In this document: positions 14,900 to 23,937 of the stretch, one piece after another
How the letters are laid out: every line of letters begins with the position of its first letter
How positions within the stretch are numbered: the stretch's first letter is position 1
From: UKL13-2 sp036394575
GTDB lineage: Bacteria > Pseudomonadota > Gammaproteobacteria > Burkholderiales > Usitatibacteraceae
Assembly: GCA_036394575.1 (NCBI GenBank)
Contig: DASWEY010000050.1
Location: forward strand, 1-64,000
Length of the DNA: 64,000 bases
Reading direction: 5' to 3'
The notes under the pieces: model-generated
Told to the model about the DNA's origin: nothing
The model's database searches: none
Seen by the model: only the letters and a program-made list of their open reading frames with translations
Translations under genes and position numbers: made by a program

Positions 14900-16318
14900 A
14901 TGGCCGCGCTCATGCCGCAAACGCTGTACGACAAACTCTGGCAATCCCATCTGGTCAATGAAGAACCGGATGGCGGGGCGCTGATTTACATCGATCGCCA
15001 TCTGGTGCATGAAGTGACCAGTCCACAGGCCTTCGAGGGCCTGGAAATCAACGGCCGCAAGCCCTGGCGGATCAAGTCGATCGTCGCGACTGCCGATCAT
15101 AATGTGCCGACCACGGGGCGCAAGGAAGGCATTGCCGACCCGATCTCGCGCCTGCAGGTCGAGACCCTCGACCAGAACATCGAAAAATTCCATGTGCCGG
15201 TGTACTTCGGCATGAATGACATGCGTCAGGGCATCGTGCATGTGATCGGACCGGAGCAGGGCGCTACCCTGCCGGGCATGACCGTGGTGTGCGGCGATTC
15301 GCATACCTCCACGCACGGCGCCTTCGCGGCCCTGGCCTTCGGCATCGGCACCTCGGAAGTCGAACATGTGATGGCCACGCAATGCCTGGTGGCGAAGAAA
15401 TCGAAATCCCTGCTGATCCGCGTCGAGGGGAAGGTCGGGCGCGGCATTACCGCCAAGGACATCGTGCTGGCCATCATCGGCAGGATCGGCACTGCCGGCG
15501 GCAATGGTCACGCCATCGAATTTGCCGGCAGCGCGATCCGCGCCCTGTCGATGGAAGGACGCATGACGGTGTGCAATATGGCGATCGAGGCCGGCGCGCG
15601 CGCCGGCATGATCGGCGTTGACGACAAGACCATCGCCTATCTGCGCGGACGCCCGCAGGCGCCGGAGGGCGAGATGTTCGACCAGGCCACCGCCTATTGG
15701 CGCACCCTGGTCAGCGATGCGGGCGCGGCATTCGACCGTGTCGTGGAGCTTGATGCCGCCGCCATCCAGCCGCAAGTCACCTGGGGCACCTCGCCGGAAA
15801 TGGTTGTGGGCATCGACGGCAAGGTGCCCGACCCGGTCAAGGAAAGCGACCCGACCCGCCGTGAAGGCATCGAACGCGCTTTGCAGTACATGGGCCTGAA
15901 CCCGGGTACGCCGATCGACCAGATCAAGATCGACAAGGTGTTCATCGGCAGCTGCACCAATTCGCGCATTGAAGATTTGCGCGCCGCCGCCGGCGTGTTG
16001 CGCGGCCGGCATATCGCCGATAACGTCAAACTGGCCCTGGTGGTGCCGGGTTCCGGTCTGGTCAAGCGCCAGGCGGAGGACGAGGGGCTGGACAAAATTT
16101 TTCTTGCCGCCGGCTTCGAGTGGCGCGAGCCGGGTTGCTCGATGTGCCTGGGCATGAACGACGACCGCCTGTCGCCGGGCGAGCGCTGCGCCTCGACCTC
16201 GAATCGCAATTTCGAGGGGCGCCAGGGCGCCGGCGGCCGTACCCATCTGCTCAGTCCGGAAATGGCGGCGGCGGCGGCGATTGCGGGGCGCTTCGCCGAT
16301 GTGCGGCAGATTCTGTAA
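14900..16318 (+). CDS. leuC: 3-isopropylmalate dehydratase large subunit
   Basis: The product (472 residues) is the Fe-S large subunit that isomerises 2-isopropylmalate to 3-isopropylmalate together with LeuD. The three cluster-ligand cysteines are present: one in FIGSCTNSR (about 350-358) and two in GCSMCLGMN (about 412-420). The aconitase-type GDSHTSTHGAF stretch near residue 131 is also clear. The start is ATG 14900; a second ATG at 14912 aligns better with the E. coli N-terminus (MxxTLYDKLW) and cannot be excluded. It opens the leuC-entericidin-leuD-leuB cluster behind a TATAAT box. Confidence 0.96.
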   Translation: MAALMPQTLYDKLWQSHLVNEEPDGGALIYIDRHLVHEVTSPQAFEGLEINGRKPWRIKSIVATADHNVPTTGRKEGIADPISRLQVETLDQNIEKFHVPVYFGMNDMRQGIVHVIGPEQGATLPGMTVVCGDSHTSTHGAFAALAFGIGTSEVEHVMATQCLVAKKSKSLLIRVEGKVGRGITAKDIVLAIIGRIGTAGGNGHAIEFAGSAIRALSMEGRMTVCNMAIEAGARAGMIGVDDKTIAYLRGRPQAPEGEMFDQATAYWRTLVSDAGAAFDRVVELDAAAIQPQVTWGTSPEMVVGIDGKVPDPVKESDPTRREGIERALQYMGLNPGTPIDQIKIDKVFIGSCTNSRIEDLRAAAGVLRGRHIADNVKLALVVPGSGLVKRQAEDEGLDKIFLAAGFEWREPGCSMCLGMNDDRLSPGERCASTSNRNFEGRQGAGGRTHLLSPEMAAAAAIAGRFADVRQIL

Positions 16319-16339
16319 GTCGTGAATCCATCAATCATT

Positions 16340-16495
16340 ATGGGAAAAAAGATGCGCAAGATTGTTTACGTAGTAATCGCTTCATTGCTGGCAATGGTCG
16401 TCCTGGCCGGCTGCAACACCATGGAAGGACTCGGCAAGGACATCAAGAAGGGCGGCGAAGCCATCGAGCAGGCCGCGGATAAAGCCAGAAAATAA
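16340..16495 (+). CDS. entericidin-family small lipoprotein
   Basis: This is a 51-residue lipoprotein. After MGKKMRK comes a hydrophobic core and the lipobox LAGC, so the mature form is about 27 residues: a small amphipathic, Lys-rich peptide (NTMEGLGKDIKKGGE...) like entericidin A/B. Those E. coli lipoproteins form a bacteriolytic/antidote pair; here there is only one. The stop codon TAA shares its last base with the ATG of leuD, so leuD translation is probably coupled to it. A second in-frame ATG at 16352 has GGGA 6 bases upstream and may be the true start. Insertion between leuC and leuD is known in betaproteobacteria. Confidence 0.85.
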   Translation: MGKKMRKIVYVVIASLLAMVVLAGCNTMEGLGKDIKKGGEAIEQAADKARK

Positions 16496-17133
16496 TGGAA
16501 GCTTTCCGTCAACATGCCGGACTGGTGGCGCCGCTCGACCGGGCGAATGTCGATACCGATGCCATCATTCCCAAGCAATTCCTGAAATCGATCAAGCGCT
16601 CCGGCTTCGGCCCGAATCTGTTCGACGAATGGCGCTATATGGACCATGGCGAGCCGGGCATGGACAATTCACGGCGTCCGCTCAATCCCAATTTTGTCCT
16701 CAACCAGGAACGCTATCGCGGTGCCACGGTATTGCTGGCGCGCAAGAACTTCGGCTGCGGCTCCTCGCGCGAGCATGCGCCCTGGGCATTGCAGCAATAC
16801 GGCTTCAAGGCCATTGTGGCGCCATCGTTCGCAGACATTTTTTTCAACAATTGCTGGAAGAACGGGCTGTTGCCGATCGTGTTGGGCGAGGCCGAAGTTG
16901 ACCATCTGTTCAATGCCGCGCTGGCCACCCCCGGCATGAAGTTGAATATCGATCTGGAGCGCCAGGTGGTGGAAGTGCCCGGCGCCGAGACATACAAATT
17001 CGAGGTTGAAGCCCACCGCAAGCAGAGCCTGCTCAACGGCTGGGATGAAATCGGCCTGACCCTGCGCCATGTCGACAAGATTCGCGCCTACGAAGCGGCG
17101 CGGGCAACGCGGGAGCCGTGGATTTTTTCCTGA
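16495..17133 (+). CDS. leuD: 3-isopropylmalate dehydratase small subunit
   Basis: The product (212 residues) is the swivel-domain subunit that completes the isopropylmalate isomerase with LeuC. Family features seen: PLDRANVDTDAIIPKQFLK (about 13-31), NFGCGSSREHAPWAL (about 84-98), and the ADIFFNNCWKNGLLP stretch. The length matches the proteobacterial LeuD. The start codon overlaps the stop of the entericidin gene by one base, the tightest junction in the leu cluster. A 81-base gap separates it from leuB. Confidence 0.96.
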   Translation: MEAFRQHAGLVAPLDRANVDTDAIIPKQFLKSIKRSGFGPNLFDEWRYMDHGEPGMDNSRRPLNPNFVLNQERYRGATVLLARKNFGCGSSREHAPWALQQYGFKAIVAPSFADIFFNNCWKNGLLPIVLGEAEVDHLFNAALATPGMKLNIDLERQVVEVPGAETYKFEVEAHRKQSLLNGWDEIGLTLRHVDKIRAYEAARATREPWIFS

Positions 17134-17214
17134 GTGTCGGCGCATTGGTTGGGGCCCGAATGCAGGATTGAAGCGCGCACTCATCGTACTTAACAACATA
17201 AAACAAAGCAGAAC

Positions 17215-18276
17215 ATGAAAATTGCAGTCATGGCCGGCGATGGTATCGGCCCCGAAATCATGACCGAGGCCTTGCGCGTACTTGAAGTGCTGCGCAAGGA
17301 TGGCCTCAAGCTGGAATGGGAAACGGCCCTGGTCGGGGGCGCCGCCTACGATGCGCATGGGCATCCCTTGCCCGCTGCCACCCTGAAGCTGGCCAAAGAA
17401 GCGGATGCGGTTTTGTTCGGTTCGGTGGGCGGCCCGCAATACGATGCCCTGCCGCGCGAACATCGTCCGGAGAAAGCGATTCTGGGGCTGCGCAAGGAAT
17501 GCGATTTTTTCGCCAATCTGCGCCCGGCCAATGTGTTTCCCGAGCTGGCCGATGCCTCGACCCTGAAGCCGGAAGTGGTGGCCGGCCTCGACATCATGAT
17601 CATCCGCGAGCTGACCGGCGATATCTATTTCGGCGAGCCGCGCAGTATTTCCGGCGCCAAGGGGAATCGCGTCGGCATCAACACCATGCATTACACCGAG
17701 GCACAGATCCGGCGCATTCTGCACGTCGGTTTTCGTACCGCCCGGCAGCGCGGCAAAAAACTGTGTTCGATCGACAAGATGAATGTGCTGGAGGCGATGC
17801 AGCTGTGGCGCGATATCGCCATCGAGATCGCACCCGAGTACCCGGATGTGGAACTCACGCATATGCTGGTCGACAATGCCGCCATGCAGCTGATCCGCAA
17901 CCCCAAGCAGTTCGACGTGATGGTTGCCGGCAATATGTTCGGCGATATCCTGTCGGATGAAGCCTCGATGCTGACCGGTTCGATCGGCATGCTGCCCTCG
18001 GCCTCGCTGGATGCCAACGGCAAGGGGCTCTACGAACCGATTCACGGTTCGGCGCCGGATATTGCCGGCAAGGGCGTGGCCAATCCGCTGGCGCAAATTC
18101 TGTCGGTGGCAATGATGCTGCGTTACACCTTCAATCTGCCGGAGGCTGCCAATCGCGTGGAAAGCGCGGTGCGCAAGGCTCTGGCCAATGGCTTGCGCAC
18201 CGGCGATATCGCCAAGCCCCGTGAGGCGAAGATCGGCACCCGGCAAATGGGCGATGCCGTCATCGCCGCGCTGTAA
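17215..18276 (+). CDS. leuB: 3-isopropylmalate dehydrogenase
   Basis: The product (353 residues) oxidatively decarboxylates 3-isopropylmalate with NAD+ to the leucine precursor 2-oxoisocaproate. Motifs: GDGIGPEIM near residue 8, GSVGGPQYD (about 71-79), the substrate-binding arginines around LRKECDFFANLRPA, and the conserved NMFGDILSDEASMLTGSIGMLPSA block (around 240-263) with the metal Asp residues and the NAD-site HGSAPDIAGKG. Length and start are normal. It follows leuD in the same direction and is followed by asd at 45 bases. Confidence 0.97.
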   Translation: MKIAVMAGDGIGPEIMTEALRVLEVLRKDGLKLEWETALVGGAAYDAHGHPLPAATLKLAKEADAVLFGSVGGPQYDALPREHRPEKAILGLRKECDFFANLRPANVFPELADASTLKPEVVAGLDIMIIRELTGDIYFGEPRSISGAKGNRVGINTMHYTEAQIRRILHVGFRTARQRGKKLCSIDKMNVLEAMQLWRDIAIEIAPEYPDVELTHMLVDNAAMQLIRNPKQFDVMVAGNMFGDILSDEASMLTGSIGMLPSASLDANGKGLYEPIHGSAPDIAGKGVANPLAQILSVAMMLRYTFNLPEAANRVESAVRKALANGLRTGDIAKPREAKIGTRQMGDAVIAAL

Positions 18277-18321
18277 TTTTCGTTGATTGATATCCGTTGA
18301 ACCAATGAGCAGGGAATGAGC

Positions 18322-19446
18322 ATGTTGAAAGTCGGAATGGTGGGTTGGCGCGGTATGGTGGGCTCGGTGCTGATGGATCGCATGCGCGCGGAAAAGGACT
18401 TTTCGCTGATCGAGCCGGTGTTTTTCACCACCTCCAACATCGGTGGTCAAGCGCCGAAGGAAGCGGGCGGTACGCCGTTGAAGGATGCGAAGGATATCGC
18501 GGCGCTCAAGCAGATGGATGTGATCATCACCTGCCAGGGTGGCGATTACACTACCGAGGTATATCCCCAGCTGCGTAGCGCCGGCTGGAATGGCTACTGG
18601 ATTGATGCGGCGAAAACGCTGCGCATGAAAGACAATGCCGTCATCATCCTCGACCCGGTGAATATGCCGGTGATCAAGAATGCCCTGGCCAAGGGGGTCA
18701 AGGATTATATCGGCGGCAATTGCACGGTGAGCTGCATGCTGATGGGGCTCGGCGGCTTGTTCAAGGCCGACCTGATCGAGTGGATGACGTGCATGACCTA
18801 TCAGGCCGCCTCGGGCGGGGGCGCCACGCATATGCGCGAGTTGCTTACGCAATTCGGCAGCCTCAATGCGGAAGTGAAGGCATTGCTGGATGATCCCGCG
18901 TCAGCGATTCTCGAAATCGATCGAAAAATTCTCGCCAGGCAGCATGCCTTGTCGGCCGGGGAGACGCAGCACTTCGGTGTCCCGCTGGCGGGCAATTTGA
19001 TCCCGTGGATCGACAAAGACATGAACAACGGCATGTCGCTCGAAGAATGGAAAGGGATGGCGGAGACCAACAAGATACTCGGCCGCGGCGACGGCTTCGC
19101 AACCCCGGCGACACCGATCGACAGCCTGTGCATCCGCGTGGGGGCGATGCGCTGCCATAGCCAGGCGCTGACCATCAAGCTCAAAAAAGACCTGCCGCTG
19201 GACGAAATCGAGGCGATTATCGCCAGCGATAATGAATGGGTGCGCCTGATACCGAATGAACGAGAGCGCTCGATTCGTGAACTGACACCGGCCGCCGTGA
19301 CCGGCAATATGCATATCCCTGTCGGTCGCCTGCGCAAGCTGGCGATGGGGCCCAGCTATCTGAGCGCATTTACGGTAGGCGACCAGCTGTTGTGGGGCGC
19401 CGCGGAGCCACTTCGCCGTATGTTGCGGATTTTATTGAATAAATAG
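18322..19446 (+). CDS. asd: aspartate-semialdehyde dehydrogenase
   Basis: The product (374 residues) reduces aspartyl phosphate to aspartate semialdehyde with NADPH, feeding lysine, threonine, methionine and diaminopimelate synthesis. Visible are VGWRGMVGSVLMDRM at the N-terminus, the active-site Cys in GGNCTVSCMLMGL (about 133-145), and the ASGGGATHMREL segment of the gram-negative type. ATG 18322 is preferred over the ATG two codons upstream because AGGGA then has 6-7 bases of spacing. Asd next to leuB and fimV is the common betaproteobacterial order. Confidence 0.96.
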   Translation: MLKVGMVGWRGMVGSVLMDRMRAEKDFSLIEPVFFTTSNIGGQAPKEAGGTPLKDAKDIAALKQMDVIITCQGGDYTTEVYPQLRSAGWNGYWIDAAKTLRMKDNAVIILDPVNMPVIKNALAKGVKDYIGGNCTVSCMLMGLGGLFKADLIEWMTCMTYQAASGGGATHMRELLTQFGSLNAEVKALLDDPASAILEIDRKILARQHALSAGETQHFGVPLAGNLIPWIDKDMNNGMSLEEWKGMAETNKILGRGDGFATPATPIDSLCIRVGAMRCHSQALTIKLKKDLPLDEIEAIIASDNEWVRLIPNERERSIRELTPAAVTGNMHIPVGRLRKLAMGPSYLSAFTVGDQLLWGAAEPLRRMLRILLNK

Positions 19447-19569
19447 CGGTCGATCCCGCTTGGGTGACGCGGGACTTGGGCGCTGCGGGGCGGCCGCTCT
19501 CGTCGTTGGTCCATTTTTCCGGTTGAAAATTCGCCGGGATTCGCTTCTAATGTGAGAAAGCGAATAAAG

Positions 19570-19598
19570 TTGCAACAATAACTCGTTGATGTTATTTT
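19570..19598 (+). promoter_or_regulatory. candidate fimV promoter
   Basis: TTGCAA (19570-19575) and TATTTT (19593-19598) lie 17 bases apart in an AT-rich stretch, 36 bases before the fimV ATG. This is a reasonable sigma-70 match on sequence alone. Confidence 0.5.
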
Positions 19599-19633
19599 AA
19601 TTTGTCTCGAAATCGAAGGGCTGGGGATCACGC

Positions 19634-22405
19634 ATGAACCGTCCACCAAAAACAAAATTGATCGTGGCATTGGGGGGGGCTTTACTGGCCGCATCCGCAT
19701 CGTTATCGCATGCGGCTGGTCTCGGTAAGCTTTCAATCAACTCTGCTCTGGGTCAGCCGCTTTCGGCTGAAATTGAGCTGGTTTCATTGCAGCCGGGAGA
19801 ATTCGAAGCTATTGCGGCGCGCGTCGCCAGTCCCGAGTCTTATGGCGAAGCGAAAATCGATTATTCCCCCTTGCTGCGCCAAGTCAAATTCGTCACGGCC
19901 CGCCGCGCGGACGGCAGGCCGGTATTGAGAGTAAGCAGCAGCGCGCCGATCAACGAGCCTTTCCTGGATATGCTGGTTGAGGTCACTTGGCCCTCCGGTC
20001 GCTTGCTGCGCGAATATCCGATCCTGCTCGACCCGCCCGGCTTTGCCGAGGCCCGTCTGGCGCCGGCTGTGCCCGCTGCACCCGTAGTGGCGCCTGTGGC
20101 CGCGCCGGTGGCAGAACCCCCACCCGCTGTACCTCAGGCCAGCGCCGAACCCGCCACCGCGCCAGGTACCGAACCCGCCACTGCGCCGGGTGCGGAGCCG
20201 GGCACGACGCCGAGCGGCGAGACTGCCGCGACACCAGCGCCAGCGGAAACTGCCGCGCCAGCGCCAACGGAAACGGTGAAACCTGCCGCGGAGACGGGTC
20301 CCGGTCCTTCCGCCAAAGCTGAGGCGCCTGCGGATAGCTACGGACCAGTGAAGCGTGGCGACACGCTCAACAAGATTGCATCGGAAGTGAAGCCGGACTC
20401 GGTATCGCTTGAGCAAATGCTGGTCGCTCTGTATCGCGAAAATCGGACCGCCTTCATCAACAACAATATGAACCAGCTGAAGACCGGGCAGATTTTGCGG
20501 GTACCTTCAGCTGACGATACGGGCAAGATTTCCCAGGGCGAAGCGCGCAAGGAAATCAGCGTGCAGGTTGCCGATTGGAAAGCCTACCGGGAACAACTGG
20601 CGGGCGCGGCTGCCTCGGCGCCGGCAAAACCTGGCGCCAGCAGCAACGAGGCGAGCGGCAAAATTGCGGTTGCGAAACCGGACAAGCCGGCGCCCGCAGC
20701 AGCCTCTGCTGACCAACTGAAGATCGCGAAAATGGACAGCGCCGCCGGTAAACCCGGAAGCGCGGGCGCGAAGGGCGGTACCCAGGATCAGCTGAATGCG
20801 CTCAAGGAAGAGGCGATCGCCAGGGAAAATCAGCTCAAGGAGGCAAATTCGCGGGTTACCGATCTGGAAAAGCAGATCAAGGACATGCGCAAGCTGATGG
20901 AGTTGAAGGGGGCTGCGCCCTCATCAAAAGCGCCGGATGCAAAAGTCCCGGCCCCGGCTGTTGTGCCGCCCAAGGCCGCTGAGCCGCCCAAACCTGCGGC
21001 GGAAACGAAGGGCGTTGCGCCCACGCCAGTCAAACCGGGTGAACCTGCCAAGCCAGTCGATGCCAAGACCCCCAATGTATTACCCGCAGATTCCAAGTCG
21101 GCAGGAGCAGTCAAACCGGCCGATACCAAGCCCGCAGAGGTAAAGCCGGCTGATACCAAGCCCGCCCCCCCAGCCAAGGCCGCAGTCAAAGCGCCGCCGC
21201 CCCCGGAGCCCTCGATCCTCGACATGATCCAGGACAACGCCATCCTGATTGGCGGCGCCATCAGCGTGCTGTGTTTTGGCGGCCTGTTTGCTTTCATGCG
21301 CCGGAAAAAAAAATCCTCAAATGGGGGGCCGACTAGCCAGTTGATGAATACCTCGTCGATCATGCCCAGCGACCTGAAGCCGAATACGGTTACGGGTAAT
21401 CGCGCTGGCGGTCTGGTCGATACGGGCAACAGTTCATTTCTGACGGACTTCGATAAAACCGGTCCTGGCACTATCGACACGGATGAAGTTGACCCGGTGG
21501 CCGAAGCCGAGGTTTACATCGCCTACGGACGCGATGCCCAGGCAGAGGAGATCCTCAAGGAGGCGATGACGCGCGACAAGAGTCGCCATGAAATCGCCTT
21601 GAAGCTGCTGGAAATTTATCATGCACGCAAGAGTACCCAGGCGTTTGAAACGGTGGCGCGTCAATTGAAAGATTCGATAGGTCCCGACCATCCGATCTGG
21701 GCCAAGGCGGCCGCAATGGGGGCCTCGATCGACCCGGCCAATAGTCTTTATGGCGGTCAGGCTTATGCCGCTACCGGCGTCTTTGCCGCCGGCGGTGCGG
21801 GCATGGTTGCCGCCGCTGCCAGCGATGATCGGGCCGCAGCCCCGCCCGATCTCGATTTCGATCTTGGCTTTACGGATTCCGCCGCTTCCCCGACGGCCGC
21901 TTCGAAACCGATTGACATTACCTCGGCGAATACTGATCAGCCTGCGGCCGGTTCGATGGATTTCGACCTGGATTTGAATTCTTCGACGCCTGAAGTCGCA
22001 CCGGTCGCGGCCAAGGCCGGCGGACTGGATTTTGATCTGGCGCTCAGCGCCAGCGCGCCTGTCGGCAACCCGGCGCCGGCTGCAGCGGTTGCTGCCGAGT
22101 CCTCCGGGTTTGATTTTGATCTTTCCGCGCTTTCCCTCGATGCGCCGGCTGCGACACCAAAGGCCGAAGCGACGGTGGCAGTACCCGCTGCAGCCATGAG
22201 TCTCGGCGACTTGAGCCTTGACCTTGATGCGCCTGCCGACGCCGGCTCCAGTGGGGCCAGCGCGGTGGCAACCAAGCTGGAGCTTGCCAAGGCTTACATC
22301 GAAATCGGCGATAGTGATGGCGCCAAGGAAATTCTGACCGAAGTTGCGCGCGAGGGATCGACGGCGCAGCAAGACGAAGCGAAGAAAATACTGGCAGGGC
22401 TCTAG
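19634..22405 (+). CDS. fimV: FimV/HubP polar landmark protein
   Basis: The product (923 residues) is an inner-membrane protein that organises the cell pole and supports type IV pilus or related assembly. Order of parts: signal peptide (1-27), the FimV periplasmic beta domain (about 28-135, AGLGKLSINSALGQPLSAEIEL), a Pro/Ala/Thr-rich linker, a LysM peptidoglycan-binding domain (about 232-295), a coiled coil (about 380-425), a Pro/Lys-rich linker, one transmembrane helix (about 535-556) followed by RRKKK, a TPR-like segment (about 617-672), and the conserved FimV C-terminal motif (about 878-923). Between 735 and 865 an acidic DFDLDL-type motif recurs five times. It has its own promoter and terminator. 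Confidence 0.95.
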   Translation: MNRPPKTKLIVALGGALLAASASLSHAAGLGKLSINSALGQPLSAEIELVSLQPGEFEAIAARVASPESYGEAKIDYSPLLRQVKFVTARRADGRPVLRVSSSAPINEPFLDMLVEVTWPSGRLLREYPILLDPPGFAEARLAPAVPAAPVVAPVAAPVAEPPPAVPQASAEPATAPGTEPATAPGAEPGTTPSGETAATPAPAETAAPAPTETVKPAAETGPGPSAKAEAPADSYGPVKRGDTLNKIASEVKPDSVSLEQMLVALYRENRTAFINNNMNQLKTGQILRVPSADDTGKISQGEARKEISVQVADWKAYREQLAGAAASAPAKPGASSNEASGKIAVAKPDKPAPAAASADQLKIAKMDSAAGKPGSAGAKGGTQDQLNALKEEAIARENQLKEANSRVTDLEKQIKDMRKLMELKGAAPSSKAPDAKVPAPAVVPPKAAEPPKPAAETKGVAPTPVKPGEPAKPVDAKTPNVLPADSKSAGAVKPADTKPAEVKPADTKPAPPAKAAVKAPPPPEPSILDMIQDNAILIGGAISVLCFGGLFAFMRRKKKSSNGGPTSQLMNTSSIMPSDLKPNTVTGNRAGGLVDTGNSSFLTDFDKTGPGTIDTDEVDPVAEAEVYIAYGRDAQAEEILKEAMTRDKSRHEIALKLLEIYHARKSTQAFETVARQLKDSIGPDHPIWAKAAAMGASIDPANSLYGGQAYAATGVFAAGGAGMVAAAASDDRAAAPPDLDFDLGFTDSAASPTAASKPIDITSANTDQPAAGSMDFDLDLNSSTPEVAPVAAKAGGLDFDLALSASAPVGNPAPAAAVAAESSGFDFDLSALSLDAPAATPKAEATVAVPAAAMSLGDLSLDLDAPADAGSSGASAVATKLELAKAYIEIGDSDGAKEILTEVAREGSTAQQDEAKKILAGL

Positions 22406-22447
22406 CCCCCCGCTTCACGCCAGACCGGATTTCGATGGTCAAATTTT

Positions 22448-22477
22448 GGGGCGCGGCACACCGCGCCCCTTTCTTTT
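22448..22477 (+). terminator. intrinsic terminator after fimV
   Basis: GGGGCGCGG (22448-22456) and CCGCGCCCC (22461-22469) form a perfect 9-bp stem with a CACA loop, followed by TTTCTTTT. It separates fimV from the truA-trp block. Confidence 0.92.
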
Positions 22478-22495
22478 CAAAACATAACTTGCATC

Positions 22496-23278
22496 ATGCG
22501 CATCGCGTTGGGTATTGAATACAAGGGTTCCGGATTCTGCGGCTGGCAGTCGCAGGCATCCGGTTGTGGTGTGCAGGACTATGTAGAGGCTGCGCTGACC
22601 GCTTTTCTTGGCGAGCCTGCCGCTGTGGTTTGTGCCGGGCGCACCGACACCGGTGTGCATGCTCTGGCGCAAGTGCTGCATCTGGATACCGGCATCATGC
22701 GTGACGAAGTGTCCTGGGTGCGCGGAACCAATGCCGGCTTGCCTGCCGCCGTGCGGATTATCTGGGCAAAGCCTGTCGATGATGCTTTTCACGCCCGGTT
22801 TTCCGCACGTTCGCGCACTTACCGGTATCTGTTGCTCAATACGCCTGTCGACAATGCCCTGCTGCAGGGCCTGGCCGGCTGGTTTCACGCGCCACTTGAC
22901 GCGAAGTTGATGCAACAGGCGGCCGATATGCTGATCGGCGAGCATGATTTTTCGTCATTTCGTGCTGCAGAATGCCAGGCAAAGACACCGGTAAAGACTC
23001 TTTATGAAGCCTCGGTTTTCCGCCAACGCGAACATTTGATGTTCACCTTTCGCGGCAATGCTTTTTTGCATCATATGGTGCGTAATATCGTCGGCAGCCT
23101 GGTTTATGTCGGCGCGGGGCGTCAGGCGCCGGAAGAATTCCGCGACATTTTTGCCAGCCGCGACCGCAAACGCGCAGCACCTACCTTTGCAGCCGACGGC
23201 CTGTACCTGAGTGCAATCGAATACGATGATGTTTTCGCGCTGCCTTCCTTCCCGGCCCGTTTTCCCTTGATTGACTGA
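22496..23278 (+). CDS. truA: tRNA pseudouridine(38-40) synthase
   Basis: The product (260 residues) modifies uridines 38-40 in the anticodon stem of many tRNAs. The catalytic Asp lies in CAGRTDTGVHALAQV (about 47-61). HHMVRNIVGSLVYVGAGR (about 187-204) and DGLYLSAIEYD near the end are TruA hallmarks. It is the first gene after the fimV terminator, and trpF starts 3 bases after its stop, so truA and the trp genes probably share a transcript. Confidence 0.96.
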   Translation: MRIALGIEYKGSGFCGWQSQASGCGVQDYVEAALTAFLGEPAAVVCAGRTDTGVHALAQVLHLDTGIMRDEVSWVRGTNAGLPAAVRIIWAKPVDDAFHARFSARSRTYRYLLLNTPVDNALLQGLAGWFHAPLDAKLMQQAADMLIGEHDFSSFRAAECQAKTPVKTLYEASVFRQREHLMFTFRGNAFLHHMVRNIVGSLVYVGAGRQAPEEFRDIFASRDRKRAAPTFAADGLYLSAIEYDDVFALPSFPARFPLID

Positions 23279-23281
23279 AGC

Positions 23282-23935
23282 ATGCACCGAACCCGTGTAA
23301 AAATTTGCGGAATGCGCAGCGTTGACGACGCTTTGGCAGCGGCTGCCGCCGGCGCGGACGCCATCGGCCTGATTTTTTACGAGCAGTCCCCGCGTGTTGT
23401 CAGCATCGACCAGGCGCTGGCGATACGTTCGGCATTGCCGCCTTTTGTTTCGACCGTAGCCCTGTTTGTGAACGCTTCTCGTGCGCAGGTCGCATCCGTG
23501 CTTGCCGATGTCAGGCCCGAATTGCTGCAGTTCCACGGCGAGGAAGACGAAGCTTACTGCGCCTCGTTCCAAGTGCGGTACTTGAAGGCCGTTCGCGTGG
23601 GGCCGGGGACGGGCGCGAATGATTTGCTACAATCCAAGACTCGTTTTGCCTCCGCCAGCGGCTTGCTGCTGGATGCCCTGCATGCCTCCAAGTATGGCGG
23701 CACCGGCGAGTCGTTTGACTGGAATCTGATCCCGGAAGCAATGCGGCCCCAGATCGTGTTGTCGGGCGGTTTGACGCCGCAAAATGTGGGCGGCGCGGTT
23801 CGTGCAATACGCCCTTGGGCTGTCGATGTTTCCAGCGGCGTCGAGGCGGGCAATGGCGCGACCAAGGGCATTAAGGATCACGCAAGAATCGCGGCATTCA
23901 TCAACGAAGTCAGACGGGCAGACCAAGGATCATAG
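23282..23935 (+). CDS. trpF: phosphoribosylanthranilate isomerase
   Basis: The product (217 residues) performs the Amadori rearrangement of phosphoribosylanthranilate in tryptophan synthesis. It is a single TIM barrel with the catalytic Cys in KICGMRS (residues 7-13) and the general acid Asp in LLDALHASKYGGTGESFDW (about 125-143), followed by the phosphate-binding LSGGLTPQNV. It is not fused to trpC. trpB starts 2 bases after the stop. Confidence 0.96.
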   Translation: MHRTRVKICGMRSVDDALAAAAAGADAIGLIFYEQSPRVVSIDQALAIRSALPPFVSTVALFVNASRAQVASVLADVRPELLQFHGEEDEAYCASFQVRYLKAVRVGPGTGANDLLQSKTRFASASGLLLDALHASKYGGTGESFDWNLIPEAMRPQIVLSGGLTPQNVGGAVRAIRPWAVDVSSGVEAGNGATKGIKDHARIAAFINEVRRADQGS

Positions 23936-23937
23936 CG

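Noticed and set aside
16669..18852. Open frame of 727 residues on the minus strand opposite leuD, leuB and asd
   Set aside because: It spans three well-defined genes and shows only the His/Gln/Arg-rich composition of an antisense shadow.
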